From positions 1 through 16,660 of the forward strand of contig CAJTKG010000047.1 in NCBI GenBank assembly GCA_910576935.1: DNA of 16,660 nucleotides, written 5' to 3'. Source of the stretch: an uncultured Muribaculaceae bacterium (lineage in GTDB: Bacteria > Bacteroidota > Bacteroidia > Bacteroidales > Muribaculaceae). Shown here in pieces: positions 6,693 through 16,200 of this stretch. A program made the translations under genes and the position numbers. Each line of letters starts with the position of its first letter. Position 1 is the stretch's first letter. The notes beneath the pieces were generated by a model. That model was not told the origin of the DNA. It saw only the letters and a program-made list of their open reading frames with translations, and made no database searches.

Positions 6693-6706
6693 ACTAATTT
6701 TTTAGT
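6693..6706. promoter_or_regulatory. Upstream BlaI/MecI-type operator
   Basis: ACTAATTTTTTAGT is a perfect palindrome, ACTAA-N4-TTAGT. It is the exact reverse complement of the site at 6723-6736, and the two centres are 30 bp apart, about three helical turns. It lies upstream of the -33 box of the M56 peptidase gene. Confidence 0.7.
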
Positions 6707-6714
6707 CGAAAATA

Positions 6715-6746
6715 TTTGCATAACTAAAAAATTAGTTCTTACTTTG
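6715..6746 (+). promoter_or_regulatory. Promoter of the M56-TonB gene
   Basis: TTTG at 6715-6718 and TTACTTTG at 6739-6746 (7 of 8 to TAnnTTTG counting the free positions, or TACTTTG with one base fewer in the spacer) are 20 bases apart, the normal Bacteroidetes spacing. The whole palindrome at 6723-6736 lies between them. The leader to the ATG at 6772 is about 20 bases. Confidence 0.6.
6723..6736. promoter_or_regulatory. BlaI/MecI-type operator inside the promoter spacer
   Basis: ACTAAAAAATTAGT is a perfect palindrome, ACTAA-N4-TTAGT, between the -33 and -7 boxes. A bound dimer here would block RNA polymerase directly. BlaI/MecI operators in other bacteria are dyads of the TACTA/TGTA type in the same position in front of blaR/mecR genes, and the gene downstream here is BlaR1-like. 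Confidence 0.7.
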
Positions 6747-6771
6747 CGCCATACTACTTCTTCGCCACGTT

Positions 6772-8412
6772 ATGGGATATCTGTTAAGCTATACATTATA
6801 TTCGAGTCTGTTTTTGCTCGCCACCTATCTGATTTACAAGATCATGCTCGCCGGCGAAAAACAGACGGCCGCCAATCGCCTGATCATTTTCGGTCTATAT
6901 GCCGCAACCCTCGCCGCACCGTCCATACTCACACATATCGGTGTGACCGGCACAACAGACATACCGACCACCGCAACAGATGTCGACTTCGGCGCACCCG
7001 AGCTGACACTCATCGCCAACACACCGACAAAGTTTTTCAATGTGCTCGTCCTTTTATATATCGCAGGTATGATTATCTCGGGCGTTCTCACTCTCATATC
7101 CGCCGCCAATATATTCAACATCATCAGGCGCGGCCGCAAGACGGCATGTGACGGCTATACACTCGTCACCGTCGACGGCAAAAAGACCGCACCGTTCAGC
7201 TGGGGCAGCTATATCGTCGCCACAGAAGACGATCTCGCCGAAGCCGGCGACATGATCATTGCCCATGAATTAGGCCACATCCACGGCCGCCACTGGCTTG
7301 ACCTCATTTTCGCCAGAGCGGTCTGCATTTTGGAGTGGTATAATCCCGCCGCATGGCTTATGTTTGACGAGCTCAAGGATGTCCACGAATATGCCGCCGA
7401 CGAATACGTGCTCAGCCGTGGCTATAACGCCCGCCAATATCAGATGCTATTAATAAAAAAAGCTGCCGGCACTCGTTTCCAGTCGCTTGCCAACAGCTTC
7501 AATCACAGTAAACTTAAAAAACGTATCACTATGATGTACAATCAAAAAAGTCGGGGAGTGCGGCGCTATCGCGCACTGGCCCTCATTCCGGCACTCGCAC
7601 TGGCAGCGACCATAGGTCAGCTTCCCGCAGTAGCCTCAGTAGTCAGCAGTATCGAAGCCGCCTCGGCGGGCATGCTATTCGCCACCGTCCAAACCAAGGT
7701 CGTGGCGATAACCAATGCGACCGGCGACGGCGAAGTTACTCAAAAAAAATCAACCGGGCAAATAGCGACATTCCCCGGCGGCGAATCGGCTATGTATCAA
7801 TATCTGGCCAAGAATGTCAAATATCCGGAAGAGGCAGCCAGGAACAACATTCAAGGTAGAGTTACGGTGAAGTTCACGGTCAAGACCGACGGTTCGCTGA
7901 CCGACTTCTCGGTCGTCAGAGGCATAGACCCATCACTCGACAAAGAAGCCGTGAGGGTAATAAAGATTATGCCCGATTGGAACCCGGCCACTGTCGACGG
8001 CAAAGCCGTAGAGTCGACCTACACCCTCCCCGTGACATTCAAGCTTACAGGCGACAAAGCCGTTAAAAACGACACAAAAGGACAGGCCGGCTCTGCCGAC
8101 AACATTCTGGCCGAATTTCCGGGCGGCATCGACGCCATGTATCGCTATCTGGCCTTGAACGTCAACTATCCCGAAGAGGCAATCAAAAATAACGCTCAGG
8201 GTAAGGTCACAGTGCAGTTCACGGTCAAGGCCGACGGCTCGCTGACCGACTTCTCGGTCGAGCGAGGCATAGACCCCTCGCTCGACAAAGAAGCCGTAAG
8301 GGTTATAAAGAGCATGCCCAAATGGAATCCGGCCACCGTCGGCGGCAAAACGGTCGAGTCGACTTACACCATCCCCGTCTCCTTCAAGCTTTCATCTGAA
8401 AAAGCTGACTGA
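6772..8412 (+). CDS. BlaR1-like M56 membrane metallopeptidase with two TonB C-terminal domains
   Basis: The 546-residue protein has the plan of BlaR1 with a different sensor. Membrane segments are at about 5-25, 36-53 and 88-112. The zinc peptidase domain follows, with HELGH at 165-169 and HEYAADE at 205-211 supplying the likely third ligand. A fourth membrane segment lies at about 267-287. The rest is periplasmic: instead of a penicillin-binding domain there are two TonB C-terminal domains at 334-425 and 449-540. They are 74 of 92 residues identical, a recent tandem duplication. In BlaR1 systems such a peptidase relieves repression by causing loss of the BlaI repressor. The doubled operator in its promoter fits this, but no BlaI-like gene is in the window. 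The TonB domains may sense or contact an outer-membrane protein, or simply bind peptidoglycan or other envelope parts. Ligand and targets are unknown. Confidence 0.9.
   Translation: MGYLLSYTLYSSLFLLATYLIYKIMLAGEKQTAANRLIIFGLYAATLAAPSILTHIGVTGTTDIPTTATDVDFGAPELTLIANTPTKFFNVLVLLYIAGMIISGVLTLISAANIFNIIRRGRKTACDGYTLVTVDGKKTAPFSWGSYIVATEDDLAEAGDMIIAHELGHIHGRHWLDLIFARAVCILEWYNPAAWLMFDELKDVHEYAADEYVLSRGYNARQYQMLLIKKAAGTRFQSLANSFNHSKLKKRITMMYNQKSRGVRRYRALALIPALALAATIGQLPAVASVVSSIEAASAGMLFATVQTKVVAITNATGDGEVTQKKSTGQIATFPGGESAMYQYLAKNVKYPEEAARNNIQGRVTVKFTVKTDGSLTDFSVVRGIDPSLDKEAVRVIKIMPDWNPATVDGKAVESTYTLPVTFKLTGDKAVKNDTKGQAGSADNILAEFPGGIDAMYRYLALNVNYPEEAIKNNAQGKVTVQFTVKADGSLTDFSVERGIDPSLDKEAVRVIKSMPKWNPATVGGKTVESTYTIPVSFKLSSEKAD
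7771..8391 (+). repeat. Tandem duplication encoding two TonB C-terminal domains
   Basis: The segments 7771-8046 and 8116-8391 encode 92-residue domains with 18 differences. The period is 345 bases. Long stretches of DNA are nearly identical, for example around the codons for TDFSV, GIDPSLDKEAVRVIK and WNPATV, so the copying is recent or the copies are kept alike by recombination. Confidence 0.85.
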
Positions 8413-8445
8413 CAATAATCTGCAATAATAGAAACAGCATGCGAG

Positions 8446-8488
8446 AACGCCGTCCGGGCGAGAATGTCCGGGCGGCGTTTGCATTTTT
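8446..8488 (+). terminator. Intrinsic terminator of the M56-TonB gene
   Basis: AACGCCGTCCGG (8446-8457) pairs with CCGGGCGGCGTT (8468-8479) with one G-U pair, giving a 12-bp GC-rich stem around a ten-base loop. TTTGCATTTTT follows. It lies 34 bases after the stop, between two convergent genes. On the minus strand there is no good T-run, so it serves mainly the plus-strand gene. Confidence 0.75.
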
Positions 8489-8514
8489 CTACGGAGGTAG
8501 CGGAAGGGAGGTGG

Positions 8515-9366
8515 TTATTTGTCAGTATCAGGGGCTTTGTCGATCAGATCGAGAAACTGGTCGAGTTTTGGCGTGATGATGATTTCTGTGCGTCTGTTCT
8601 GCTGACGTCCCGCGGGTGTGTCGTTATCGGCAACGGGATTATACTCGCCGCGACCGCCGGCTGTCATGCGCGACGGGTCGACGCCAAAGCGGTCCTGAAG
8701 CACCTGCACCACCGACGAGGCGCGCAACGTACTGAGATCCCAGTTATTACGGATATTCGTACGCGAAATAGGGACATTGTCGGTATTGCCCTCGACGAGC
8801 ACGTCATAGTTCTTATAATCTTTGATGATTTTGGCTATCTTATCAAGAATCGCCATCGCGCGGTCGCTGATCTGATAACTGCCCGACTTGAAAAGCATGT
8901 TGTCGGCGAGCGAGATATAGACGACGCCTTTGAGTACCTTTATGTTGACATCTTTCATGTCTTCGGGCGAAAGCGAACGTGTAAGATTTGTTGTCAGCAC
9001 CATATTGAGCGAGTCTGATTTAGATTTGGCCTCGACAAGCTGACGGATATATTTGTTCGAGACATTGATCTCGTCGACAAGTTTCGAGATATTTGTGCCA
9101 CCTTGATTGATGCTCTGCTCAAGAGCCGACTGGAGTGCCGTCACATTCTTTTTCAGATCTTCATTCTGTGACTTGCTCTGATCAAGAAGAGCCTGTAGAT
9201 TTTTGGCATCGGCACGACCGGCTGCAAGATCATACTGCGATTGTGCATAATCTTTTGACATCGCATTGTATTTGTCTTCGAGACGTGTATAGGTCTTTTT
9301 GCTTACACAGCCCGTCAGAGCCACGACCCCGGCGACTGCAAACAGCATAATTCGTATTGCTTTCAT
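8515..9366 (-). CDS. OmpA-family peptidoglycan-binding lipoprotein
   Basis: A 283-residue outer-membrane lipoprotein that likely ties the envelope to peptidoglycan. From MKAIRIML there is a signal peptide ending in the lipobox LTGC, with the lipidated cysteine at 20. Residues about 24-130 form a coiled-coil spacer rich in Asp, Lys and Gln. The C-terminal OmpA domain spans about 140-266: DNMLFKSGSYQIS at the start, NTDNVPIS with the diaminopimelate-contacting Asp, LSTLRASSVVQVL, the RMTAGGRGEYNPVADND loop and NRRTEIII with the conserved Arg. The layout is that of YiaD/Pal-like proteins. An ATG two codons earlier (9372) would give 285 residues; I prefer 9366 because the signal peptide then begins MK. 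It is convergent with the M56-TonB gene and divergent from asnA. Confidence 0.9.
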   Translation of the reverse strand: MKAIRIMLFAVAGVVALTGCVSKKTYTRLEDKYNAMSKDYAQSQYDLAAGRADAKNLQALLDQSKSQNEDLKKNVTALQSALEQSINQGGTNISKLVDEINVSNKYIRQLVEAKSKSDSLNMVLTTNLTRSLSPEDMKDVNIKVLKGVVYISLADNMLFKSGSYQISDRAMAILDKIAKIIKDYKNYDVLVEGNTDNVPISRTNIRNNWDLSTLRASSVVQVLQDRFGVDPSRMTAGGRGEYNPVADNDTPAGRQQNRRTEIIITPKLDQFLDLIDKAPDTDK

Positions 9367-9451
9367 AATCATTCGGTTTTTGTTTCAATATACTAAACAA
9401 CAACAGAATATATTAAGTTTACCGAAAGTACTTCTAACATTTTTATATATT

Positions 9452-9485
9452 TTTGCATCAATTCAAGACATTTTGCTTATATTTG
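9452..9485 (+). promoter_or_regulatory. Promoter of asnA
   Basis: TTTG at 9452-9455 and a perfect TATATTTG at 9478-9485 are separated by 22 bases, as in Bacteroidetes sigma-ABfr promoters. The leader to the ATG is about 25 bases. TATTTTTG at 9448-9455 is a possible second -7 box. Confidence 0.55.
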
Positions 9486-9516
9486 CCACATAATATCAAA
9501 CATAAAGACAACAACC

Positions 9517-10551
9517 ATGTCATTAATCATACCAAAACGCTATAAAAGAAAGCTATTGCCCGAAACGACGGAGGTAGCCATCAAACTCATAAAAGATGAT
9601 TTTCAGAAACATCTTTCCGACGCTTTATGTCTGCGCCGTGTCACCGCTCCATTGTTTGTATTGTCAGGCACGGGCATCAACGATGACCTAAACGGCGTCG
9701 AAAAGCCGGTTTCGTTCAGCATACGCGCTCTCGAGGGCCGACGCGCCGAAGTCGTCCACTCACTTGCAAAATGGAAACGCCTGAAACTCGGACTTTATGA
9801 TATAGCACCCGGCTTCGGTCTATACACCGATATGAACGCCATACGCACCGACGAAGACCTCGACAACCTCCACTCGCTCTATGTCGACCAATGGGACTGG
9901 GAACGCACAATGACCGAGGCCGACCGCAATCTCTGCTTTCTCAAAAAAATCGTCAGAAAGATCTACATATCAGTCAAAGAGACCGAAGCCATGGTCTATA
10001 AATATTTCCCGCACATCACACCCCGTCTTCCTGAGGAAATCACATTTATACACGCCCAGGAACTACTTGACGCCTATCCGACGCTATCGCCAAAACAACG
10101 CGAACTCGAAGCCGTGCGCCGCCACGGCGCCGTGTTTGTCATCGGCATCGGCGCGGCTCTCTCCAACGGCGAACCCCATGACGGACGCGCTCCCGATTAT
10201 GACGACTGGATAACCGAAAACGCTGACGGCTACCGCGGTCTCAACGGCGACATGCTGTTTTACGACAACATCCTCGACGCGTCGTTTGAACTTTCATCCA
10301 TGGGTATACGCGTAAGCCCCGACTCTCTTACACGTCAACTCGACATCGCAGGATGCTCTGACCGCAAATGGCTGCCGTTCCACCGCGATCTTCTCGCCGG
10401 ACAGTTGCCGCTGTCTATCGGCGGCGGTATAGGCCAAAGCCGCCTTTGCATGTATTTGCTGCAGAAAGCCCATATAGGCGAAGTACAGGCATCGCTATGG
10501 CCTCATGATCAGATCGAAGAATGCCGGCATGCAGGTATCGAGCTTCTTTAA
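9517..10551 (+). CDS. asnA: Aspartate--ammonia ligase
   Basis: AsnA makes asparagine from aspartate, ammonia and ATP in the cytoplasm. It has a class II aminoacyl-tRNA synthetase fold. The 344 residues are close to the 330 of the E. coli enzyme. Recognisable stretches are RVTAPLFVLSGTGINDDLNGVEKPVSF near the N-terminus, AEVVHSLAKWKR, DQWDWE in the middle, and GGGIGQSRLCMYLLQKAHIGEVQ near the C-terminus, which is the class II motif 3 region with its ATP-binding Arg. The ATG at 9517 follows a good promoter at short distance. It is probably a single-gene unit; no terminator is evident between it and the efflux operon 108 bases on, so some read-through is possible. Confidence 0.95.
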   Translation: MSLIIPKRYKRKLLPETTEVAIKLIKDDFQKHLSDALCLRRVTAPLFVLSGTGINDDLNGVEKPVSFSIRALEGRRAEVVHSLAKWKRLKLGLYDIAPGFGLYTDMNAIRTDEDLDNLHSLYVDQWDWERTMTEADRNLCFLKKIVRKIYISVKETEAMVYKYFPHITPRLPEEITFIHAQELLDAYPTLSPKQRELEAVRRHGAVFVIGIGAALSNGEPHDGRAPDYDDWITENADGYRGLNGDMLFYDNILDASFELSSMGIRVSPDSLTRQLDIAGCSDRKWLPFHRDLLAGQLPLSIGGGIGQSRLCMYLLQKAHIGEVQASLWPHDQIEECRHAGIELL

Positions 10552-10659
10552 TCTCCATTAGGTTAAATTCTCATTTACCACAAACAAAATCAGTTCTGCA
10601 AGGTTTGTTTTATAACGGGCCGGACGTAAAAGCCCGTCAGATTACCTTTCAACTGATTT
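10552..10659 (+). promoter_or_regulatory. Leader of the RND efflux operon with a small hairpin
   Basis: ACGGGC (10615-10620) and GCCCGT (10632-10637) form a 6-bp stem with an 11-base loop 23 bases before the first gene. ACAAAC (10580-10585) and GTTTGT (10603-10608) form another dyad just upstream. I could not find a TTTG/TAnnTTTG pair with proper spacing; TACCTTTC at 10643-10650 is one base off the -7 consensus. The promoter is therefore unresolved, and a leader hairpin or operator is possible. Confidence 0.35.
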
Positions 10660-12084
10660 ATGATGAGCAAATATTTATCCGCGCTAATCATTCTCCTCAC
10701 CGGGTTTTCGTTCGACACCCCTGCGAGGGATAACAATAAGCCGCCACTCGACTTTACATTGCCCTCGGCATGGTCATCACAGCCTGAGGAGACAGTGACC
10801 GGGGGAGACTGCCCTCAAAAGTGGTGGCAGACATTCGGCGACCGTCTTCTCGACAGCCTCGTAACTGTCGCCATCGAAAACAACTACGACGCCGCAATGG
10901 CCGCCGGACGTATCGCCATGGCGCGTGCCGCCCTCAGTAGCGCCCGCGCCGCATATTACCCGCAAATCAACGCCTCGGCCTCATATACGCGCGACAAAAG
11001 CTACGGATTGATGGCCGGCCGCACATCAAACAGCGCCACGGTATCATACTTCGGGGCATCGCTCTCGGCCAACTGGGAGATAGACCTATTCGGCAAAATC
11101 ACGGCGCAGGTAAAGGCCGCACGCGGCGAACTCGCTCTGTCGCGCGCCGAACGTGCCGCCGTCGAACTCTCTGTATGCGCCGAGACGGCAAGCGCCTATA
11201 TCGGGTTGCGCGTCCATCAGGCATGCCTCTCTGTCGCCCGCGAACACGCGGCCGCCCAACTCAAAGTGCTCGATATCGCCCGCACCCGCTTCGAGACCGG
11301 CCTGGCATCGATGATGGACGTCGATCAGGCCGAACAGGTCTACTACTCGACCCTCGCCTCAATAGCGCCGCTCGAGACATCGGTCCACGCCGACATCAAC
11401 GCAATAGCACTTTTGCTCGGAGTCACCGCCGACAGCATTGCCACGGTTCTCGACACAACAAACCGCCTGCCTTCCTACAGGCAGATCATCCGTGCCGATG
11501 TGCCGTCGGCTCTTCTGAACCGGCGTCCTGACGTGGCTCAGGCTGAAAAGCAGATCGAAATCTGCGCCGCCAGACTCGGCATAGCTAAAAAAGAGTGGCT
11601 GCCTACGCTAAGCGTGACGGCTTCGGCGGGAACTGTCGCCCACGATACCCGAGACCTCTTTTCGCGACAGAGTTTCGGATACACAATCGCTCCTACTCTG
11701 TCGTGGACCGTTTTCGACGGTCTTGCACGACGTTATAATATCAAATCGCAGCAACAAGAGCTCAAAAATGCAGTCGACAGCTACAACCTGACAGTACTCA
11801 CGGCTGTTAATGAAGTCGACAATGCCATAAACAGCTATATCAACACCTTGAAATACATCGACGCGCTTGACAAGGTCGTCAGATCGTCGGAAAACTACGA
11901 CCGGCGCGCTATCGACAACTATAAAAGCGGACTCAGTCCGTTTATCAACGTGGCCGACGCCCAGATTTCTTTTCTTGAAAACATCAACGCTCTCATCACA
12001 GCCAAAGGCGATGCCCTCAACAGCCTTGTCAGCATATACAAATCGCTCGGCGGCGGATGGAATTCAGACCAAGCAGGCTTATGA
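10660..12084 (+). CDS. Outer-membrane efflux channel of the TolC/NodT family
   Basis: The 474-residue protein is the outer-membrane exit duct of a tripartite pump. A hydrophobic signal sequence spans about 4-17. Mature residues begin with the family's KWWQTFGDRLLDSLVTVAIENN motif, then two outer-membrane efflux (OEP) repeats, roughly 60-250 and 270-465. YYPQINASASY, SANWEIDLFGK and LLNRRPDVAQAEKQI are typical of the NodT/CusC group. Members of that group are usually lipoproteins, but there is no cysteine after the signal sequence here, so this one is probably not lipidated. Two ATGs lie side by side (10660 and 10663). It is the first gene of the operon; its TGA overlaps the adaptor's ATG in an ATGA, so translation is coupled. 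Confidence 0.93.
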   Translation: MMSKYLSALIILLTGFSFDTPARDNNKPPLDFTLPSAWSSQPEETVTGGDCPQKWWQTFGDRLLDSLVTVAIENNYDAAMAAGRIAMARAALSSARAAYYPQINASASYTRDKSYGLMAGRTSNSATVSYFGASLSANWEIDLFGKITAQVKAARGELALSRAERAAVELSVCAETASAYIGLRVHQACLSVAREHAAAQLKVLDIARTRFETGLASMMDVDQAEQVYYSTLASIAPLETSVHADINAIALLLGVTADSIATVLDTTNRLPSYRQIIRADVPSALLNRRPDVAQAEKQIEICAARLGIAKKEWLPTLSVTASAGTVAHDTRDLFSRQSFGYTIAPTLSWTVFDGLARRYNIKSQQQELKNAVDSYNLTVLTAVNEVDNAINSYINTLKYIDALDKVVRSSENYDRRAIDNYKSGLSPFINVADAQISFLENINALITAKGDALNSLVSIYKSLGGGWNSDQAGL

Positions 12085-13205
12085 ACACACAAATCAGATT
12101 CTCATTGATCATCCTCGGCTGTATCGCAATGGCGACAGCCTCGTGCACACATAAAAAGAGTGGCGTATCAGACGAAGCGCCCGTCATCGACGTTGCCCGC
12201 GTCACCGTCGACTCGGTCACCGTACACCGTTCGTTTCCTGCATATCTCACAGCCGACAAGAGTGTCGATCTCGTCGCCCGCGTCAACAGCACCCTCACTT
12301 CCCGCCGGTATAAGGAAGGTGATTTTGTAAAAGCGGGCACTGTATTGTTCACTTTCGACCCGACCCAATATGCCGAGGCCGTCAGTCAGGCACGAGCCGC
12401 CCTCGATGACGCCGAAGCCACCTCGCGTTATGCTGCCGTACACTATGCCGCCGTCGAGAAAGCTCTCGAGAGCGACGCCGTCTCACGCATGGAAGTACTC
12501 CAGGCCAAAAGCGCCAAAGAGGCCGCCGAAGCCAATGTCACGGCAGCCCGCGCACGTCTTAAGACTGCCGAGACCACTTTGTCGTACTGCACGGTGCGCG
12601 CACCCTTCGACGGCCATGTCTCAATGAGCGAATATAGTGCCGGTGCATATCTCGCAGGCGAGGCTTCACCCATAAAACTCTGCACCATATACGACGACGC
12701 TATTGTACTTGTCAACTTCTCGATTGACAACAGCGAGCTGTCAAAACTGAAGGCAAAGGCAGACTCATCGGGCATCGCCGGTATGTTACACAGCATCCCC
12801 GTCGTCTTCGACAGCCCGACACGATATGACTATACCGCCGATATATATTATATGTCGCCGGTGATAGACAAGAGCACCGGTGCGATGCGCATGCAGGCAG
12901 AGATCGACAACCGGCACGGCGAACTGCGCGCCGGCATGTACTGCACTGTCGACATGCCCGTCGAAAATCTCGACAGTGCCATTCTCGTCAGAGACGCGTC
13001 GATCGCAACCGACCAGCTCGGCAAATATCTCTACGTGGTCAACGACTCTGACCGCGTCGTATACACACCCGTCAAGACAGGCGAAACCGTTGATGATACA
13101 ATGCGCATCATCACCTCCGGCATGAAGCGAGGAGACCGCTATGTAACCTCGGCGCTGCTAAAAGTACGCGACGGCATGGCCGTCAATCCGCGAACCGTCA
13201 AATAG
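12081..13205 (+). CDS. RND efflux periplasmic adaptor lipoprotein (membrane fusion protein)
   Basis: The 374-residue adaptor joins the pump to the outer-membrane channel. I chose the ATG at 12081, which overlaps the upstream stop as ATGA; an ATG 24 bases earlier would put extra charged residues before the signal peptide. The signal peptide ends in the lipobox ATASC with the lipidated cysteine at 22. The lipoyl half-motif YKEGDFVKAGTVLFTFDP is at 77-94, an alpha-helical hairpin at about 96-165, and the second lipoyl half TVRAPFDGHVSMSEYSAGAYL at 171-191. Beta-barrel and membrane-proximal domains follow. This is the AcrA/MexA plan. Nine bases separate it from the pump gene. Confidence 0.93.
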   Translation: MNTQIRFSLIILGCIAMATASCTHKKSGVSDEAPVIDVARVTVDSVTVHRSFPAYLTADKSVDLVARVNSTLTSRRYKEGDFVKAGTVLFTFDPTQYAEAVSQARAALDDAEATSRYAAVHYAAVEKALESDAVSRMEVLQAKSAKEAAEANVTAARARLKTAETTLSYCTVRAPFDGHVSMSEYSAGAYLAGEASPIKLCTIYDDAIVLVNFSIDNSELSKLKAKADSSGIAGMLHSIPVVFDSPTRYDYTADIYYMSPVIDKSTGAMRMQAEIDNRHGELRAGMYCTVDMPVENLDSAILVRDASIATDQLGKYLYVVNDSDRVVYTPVKTGETVDDTMRIITSGMKRGDRYVTSALLKVRDGMAVNPRTVK

Positions 13206-13214
13206 CCTAACGCC

Positions 13215-16200
13215 ATGTTCTCGAAATTTTTCATTGACCGTCCGATTTTCGCCACCGTACTGGCCATCATCATGTTGCTCATCGGTTTCGTGACGGTAAA
13301 GACGCTGCCTGTAGCACAATATCCCGACATAACACCGCCAACCGTCATGGTCAACGCCACTTATCCGGGTGCTGATGCGCAGACCGTCGCCGAGACTGTC
13401 GGCGTTCCCATCGAAGAGCAGATAAACGGCATCGAAAACATGATGTACATGAGTTCGACATCGGGCTCCGACGGTTCCTACAGCCTCACAATCACCTTTG
13501 AAAACGGCACGGATCTCGACATGGCTACCGTCAAAGTCCAGAACCGCATATCCATGGCCGAGGCCTCGCTACCCGGCCCTGTAAAACAACAGGGTCTACA
13601 AGTCGTCTCCGAATCATCAAGTATCGTGCTTTTCATTGCCCTACGCAGCAATGACCCGTCGCGCTACGACGCTCTTTATCTCACCAACTACGCCAAACTC
13701 AATATCATCGACGAACTTGCGCGCGTCGACGGCGTCGGCGGTGTCGGAGCCTTCGGCGCCGGCGAATATTCGATGCGCATATGGCTTGATCCCGACAAGA
13801 TGCAGGTGCGCGGTCTCACCCCGGCTGACATCGTCAGTCTCATCGAGAGCCAGAACATGGCCGTCTCGGCCGGTTCTGCCGGTGCCCCGCCGTCAAAGGC
13901 CGCATCAGACTTTCAGTATACCCTTACAAGCCAGGGGCGTCTGAAAACTGCCGACCAGTTCGGCGACATAATCCTGCGCACCAATCCCGACGGATCGATA
14001 CTCCACCTCAGCGATGTCGCACGTATCGAACTCGGCAGCGAATCATACGGACAGATCTCGCGGGTCAACGGCGACGAGGCGGCCCTTATAGCCATACAGC
14101 AGCTTCCCGGCGCAAATGCGCTCGAAGTCGCGAAAAATGTACAGGCCCGTCTCGCTGAGCTCGAACAGTATTTCCCCGAGGGCGTCCGCACCGAAGTTGT
14201 AATGAACACCACCGAGTTTGTCGACGCCTCGATCGATGAAGTGCTGTGGACTTTCGTCATGACTACACTGATCGTCATGGCCGTCATACTGTTGTTCCTG
14301 CAGAACTGGCGCGCGGTCATCATACCGATGATCACCATTCCGGTATCGCTGATAGCCACTTTCGCCGTGATGAAACTACTGGGTTTCACCATCAATACCC
14401 TTACACTGTTCGGTCTTGTGCTGGCAATAGCTATTGTGGTAGACGACGCTATAGTTGTGGTCGAGGACTGCTCGCGCATACTCGACAAAGGAGGTGTCAC
14501 CCCGCGTCAGGCGGCGACCAAGGCGATGGAAGAACTTCAAGGCCCTGTCGTGGGCGAAGTGCTCGTGCTGCTGTCGGTCTTCATCCCTACCGCTTTCATA
14601 TCGGGCATCACCGGACAACTTTACAAACAGTTTGCGTTGACAATCGCCGTCTCGACGGCCTTCTCGGGATTCAACGCCCTGACGTTCACGCCCGCGATGT
14701 GCTCGCTGTTCCTGCGTCCCACACAAGCCCCGAAATCATTTATCTATCGCACGTTCAACAAAGTGTTCGACCGTTCGCTTCACATCTATGACAGCTGGGT
14801 CGGCCGTATGCTTCGGCGTCCGTTCGCCGCTCTCGCCGCCTTCGCCATAATCATCGCCATAGCATTCTGGGGCTTTGTCAAATGGCCTGCAAGCTATGTG
14901 CCCGAAGAAGACATGGGCTACTTCATGACATCGGTGCAGCTGCCTGTAGGCGCCAGCCTCGAGCGCACCGACTCTGTGATGCGGGCCGTCGGCAACGAAA
15001 TCGCCTCTCTGCCCGAGGTAAAAAACATCATCTCCGTCTCAGGCCAAAGCTTTATAGCCGGAGGTGCGGCCTCAAACATGGGTTCTTTCTTCGTCGTACT
15101 CAAACCGTGGAACGAGCGACGCGGCAAATCACACTCGATCAACGCCGTCATCGATCGTCTCGACGAAAAGACGTCGGCGATACAGCAGGCCGTCGTCTTC
15201 TCTATCAACCCGCCGGCCATCTCCGGTCTCGGCATGACATCCGGCGCGCAGATGCAGATTCTCGACATAAACAACCTCGGTCCGGCAGAAATGGGTAAAA
15301 TAGTGACAGCCATGCAGGACGCAGCGTCCAAAGATCCGCGCCTCGCATCGATAACATCAGTCTACGAAGGACTCGTGCCACAATATCGCGTCACCATCGA
15401 CCGCGACCGCGTCAAGATGGCCGGTGTGACAGTCGAAGACGTCTATAACACGCTGTCGCTGTATATGGGCGGCAGCTATGTCAACGATTTTGTCGAGTTT
15501 GGTCGCGTATATGAAGTGCTGATCGGCGCTGAAGGCTCGAGACGTGCCAATCCTCAGGATGTGCTCGATCTGAGTGTCAGGAACGCCGACGGCGAAATGG
15601 TAAGTTTCAGCGTCTTCACCAAAGTCGAACCCGTCATGGGCCAGGCTACCGTCAACCGCTATAACATGTATAACACCGCCTCTGTCACCGGCACTGCCGC
15701 CAAAGGCGTCAGCTCGGGAGCGGCCATCGAGGCCATGGAAGAAATACTACGGGACGTCGGCGGCAACAACTACTCGTTTGCCTGGACCGGCGAGGCTTAT
15801 CAGGAGACTCAAGCCGGCACGACCATCACAACCGTACTGTTATTTGCAGTCATCATAACCCTGCTTGTACTTGCCGCACAATATGAGTCATGGACCGATC
15901 CCGTCGCCGTCGTCATCACAACTCCGACCGCGATACTCGGCACCGTTCTCGGCTGTATGATAATGAATCAGAGCATCAGCATCTACACGCAGATAGGTAT
16001 AATACTGCTTCTGGGCATGGCGGCCAAAAACGCCATCCTCATCGTCGAGTATGCCATGGACTACCGACGTGCCGGACAGCCCATACGCCGGGCGGCCGTC
16101 GATGCCGGCCACGTGCGATTCCGTCCTATCATGATGACAGCGCTGGCCTTTGTCTTCGGTGTGATGCCTATGCTCTTCGCTACGGGCGCCGGCGCCGAAA

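Noticed and set aside
6648..6771. A BlaI-like repressor gene next to the M56-TonB gene
   Set aside because: The gap of about 125 bases before the peptidase has no open frame of the needed 120 residues, and the next gene on each side belongs to another family.
6772..8412. Beta-lactam sensor (true BlaR1)
   Set aside because: No penicillin-binding sensor domain or its SxxK motif follows the last membrane segment; two TonB C-terminal domains are there instead, and no beta-lactamase gene is nearby.
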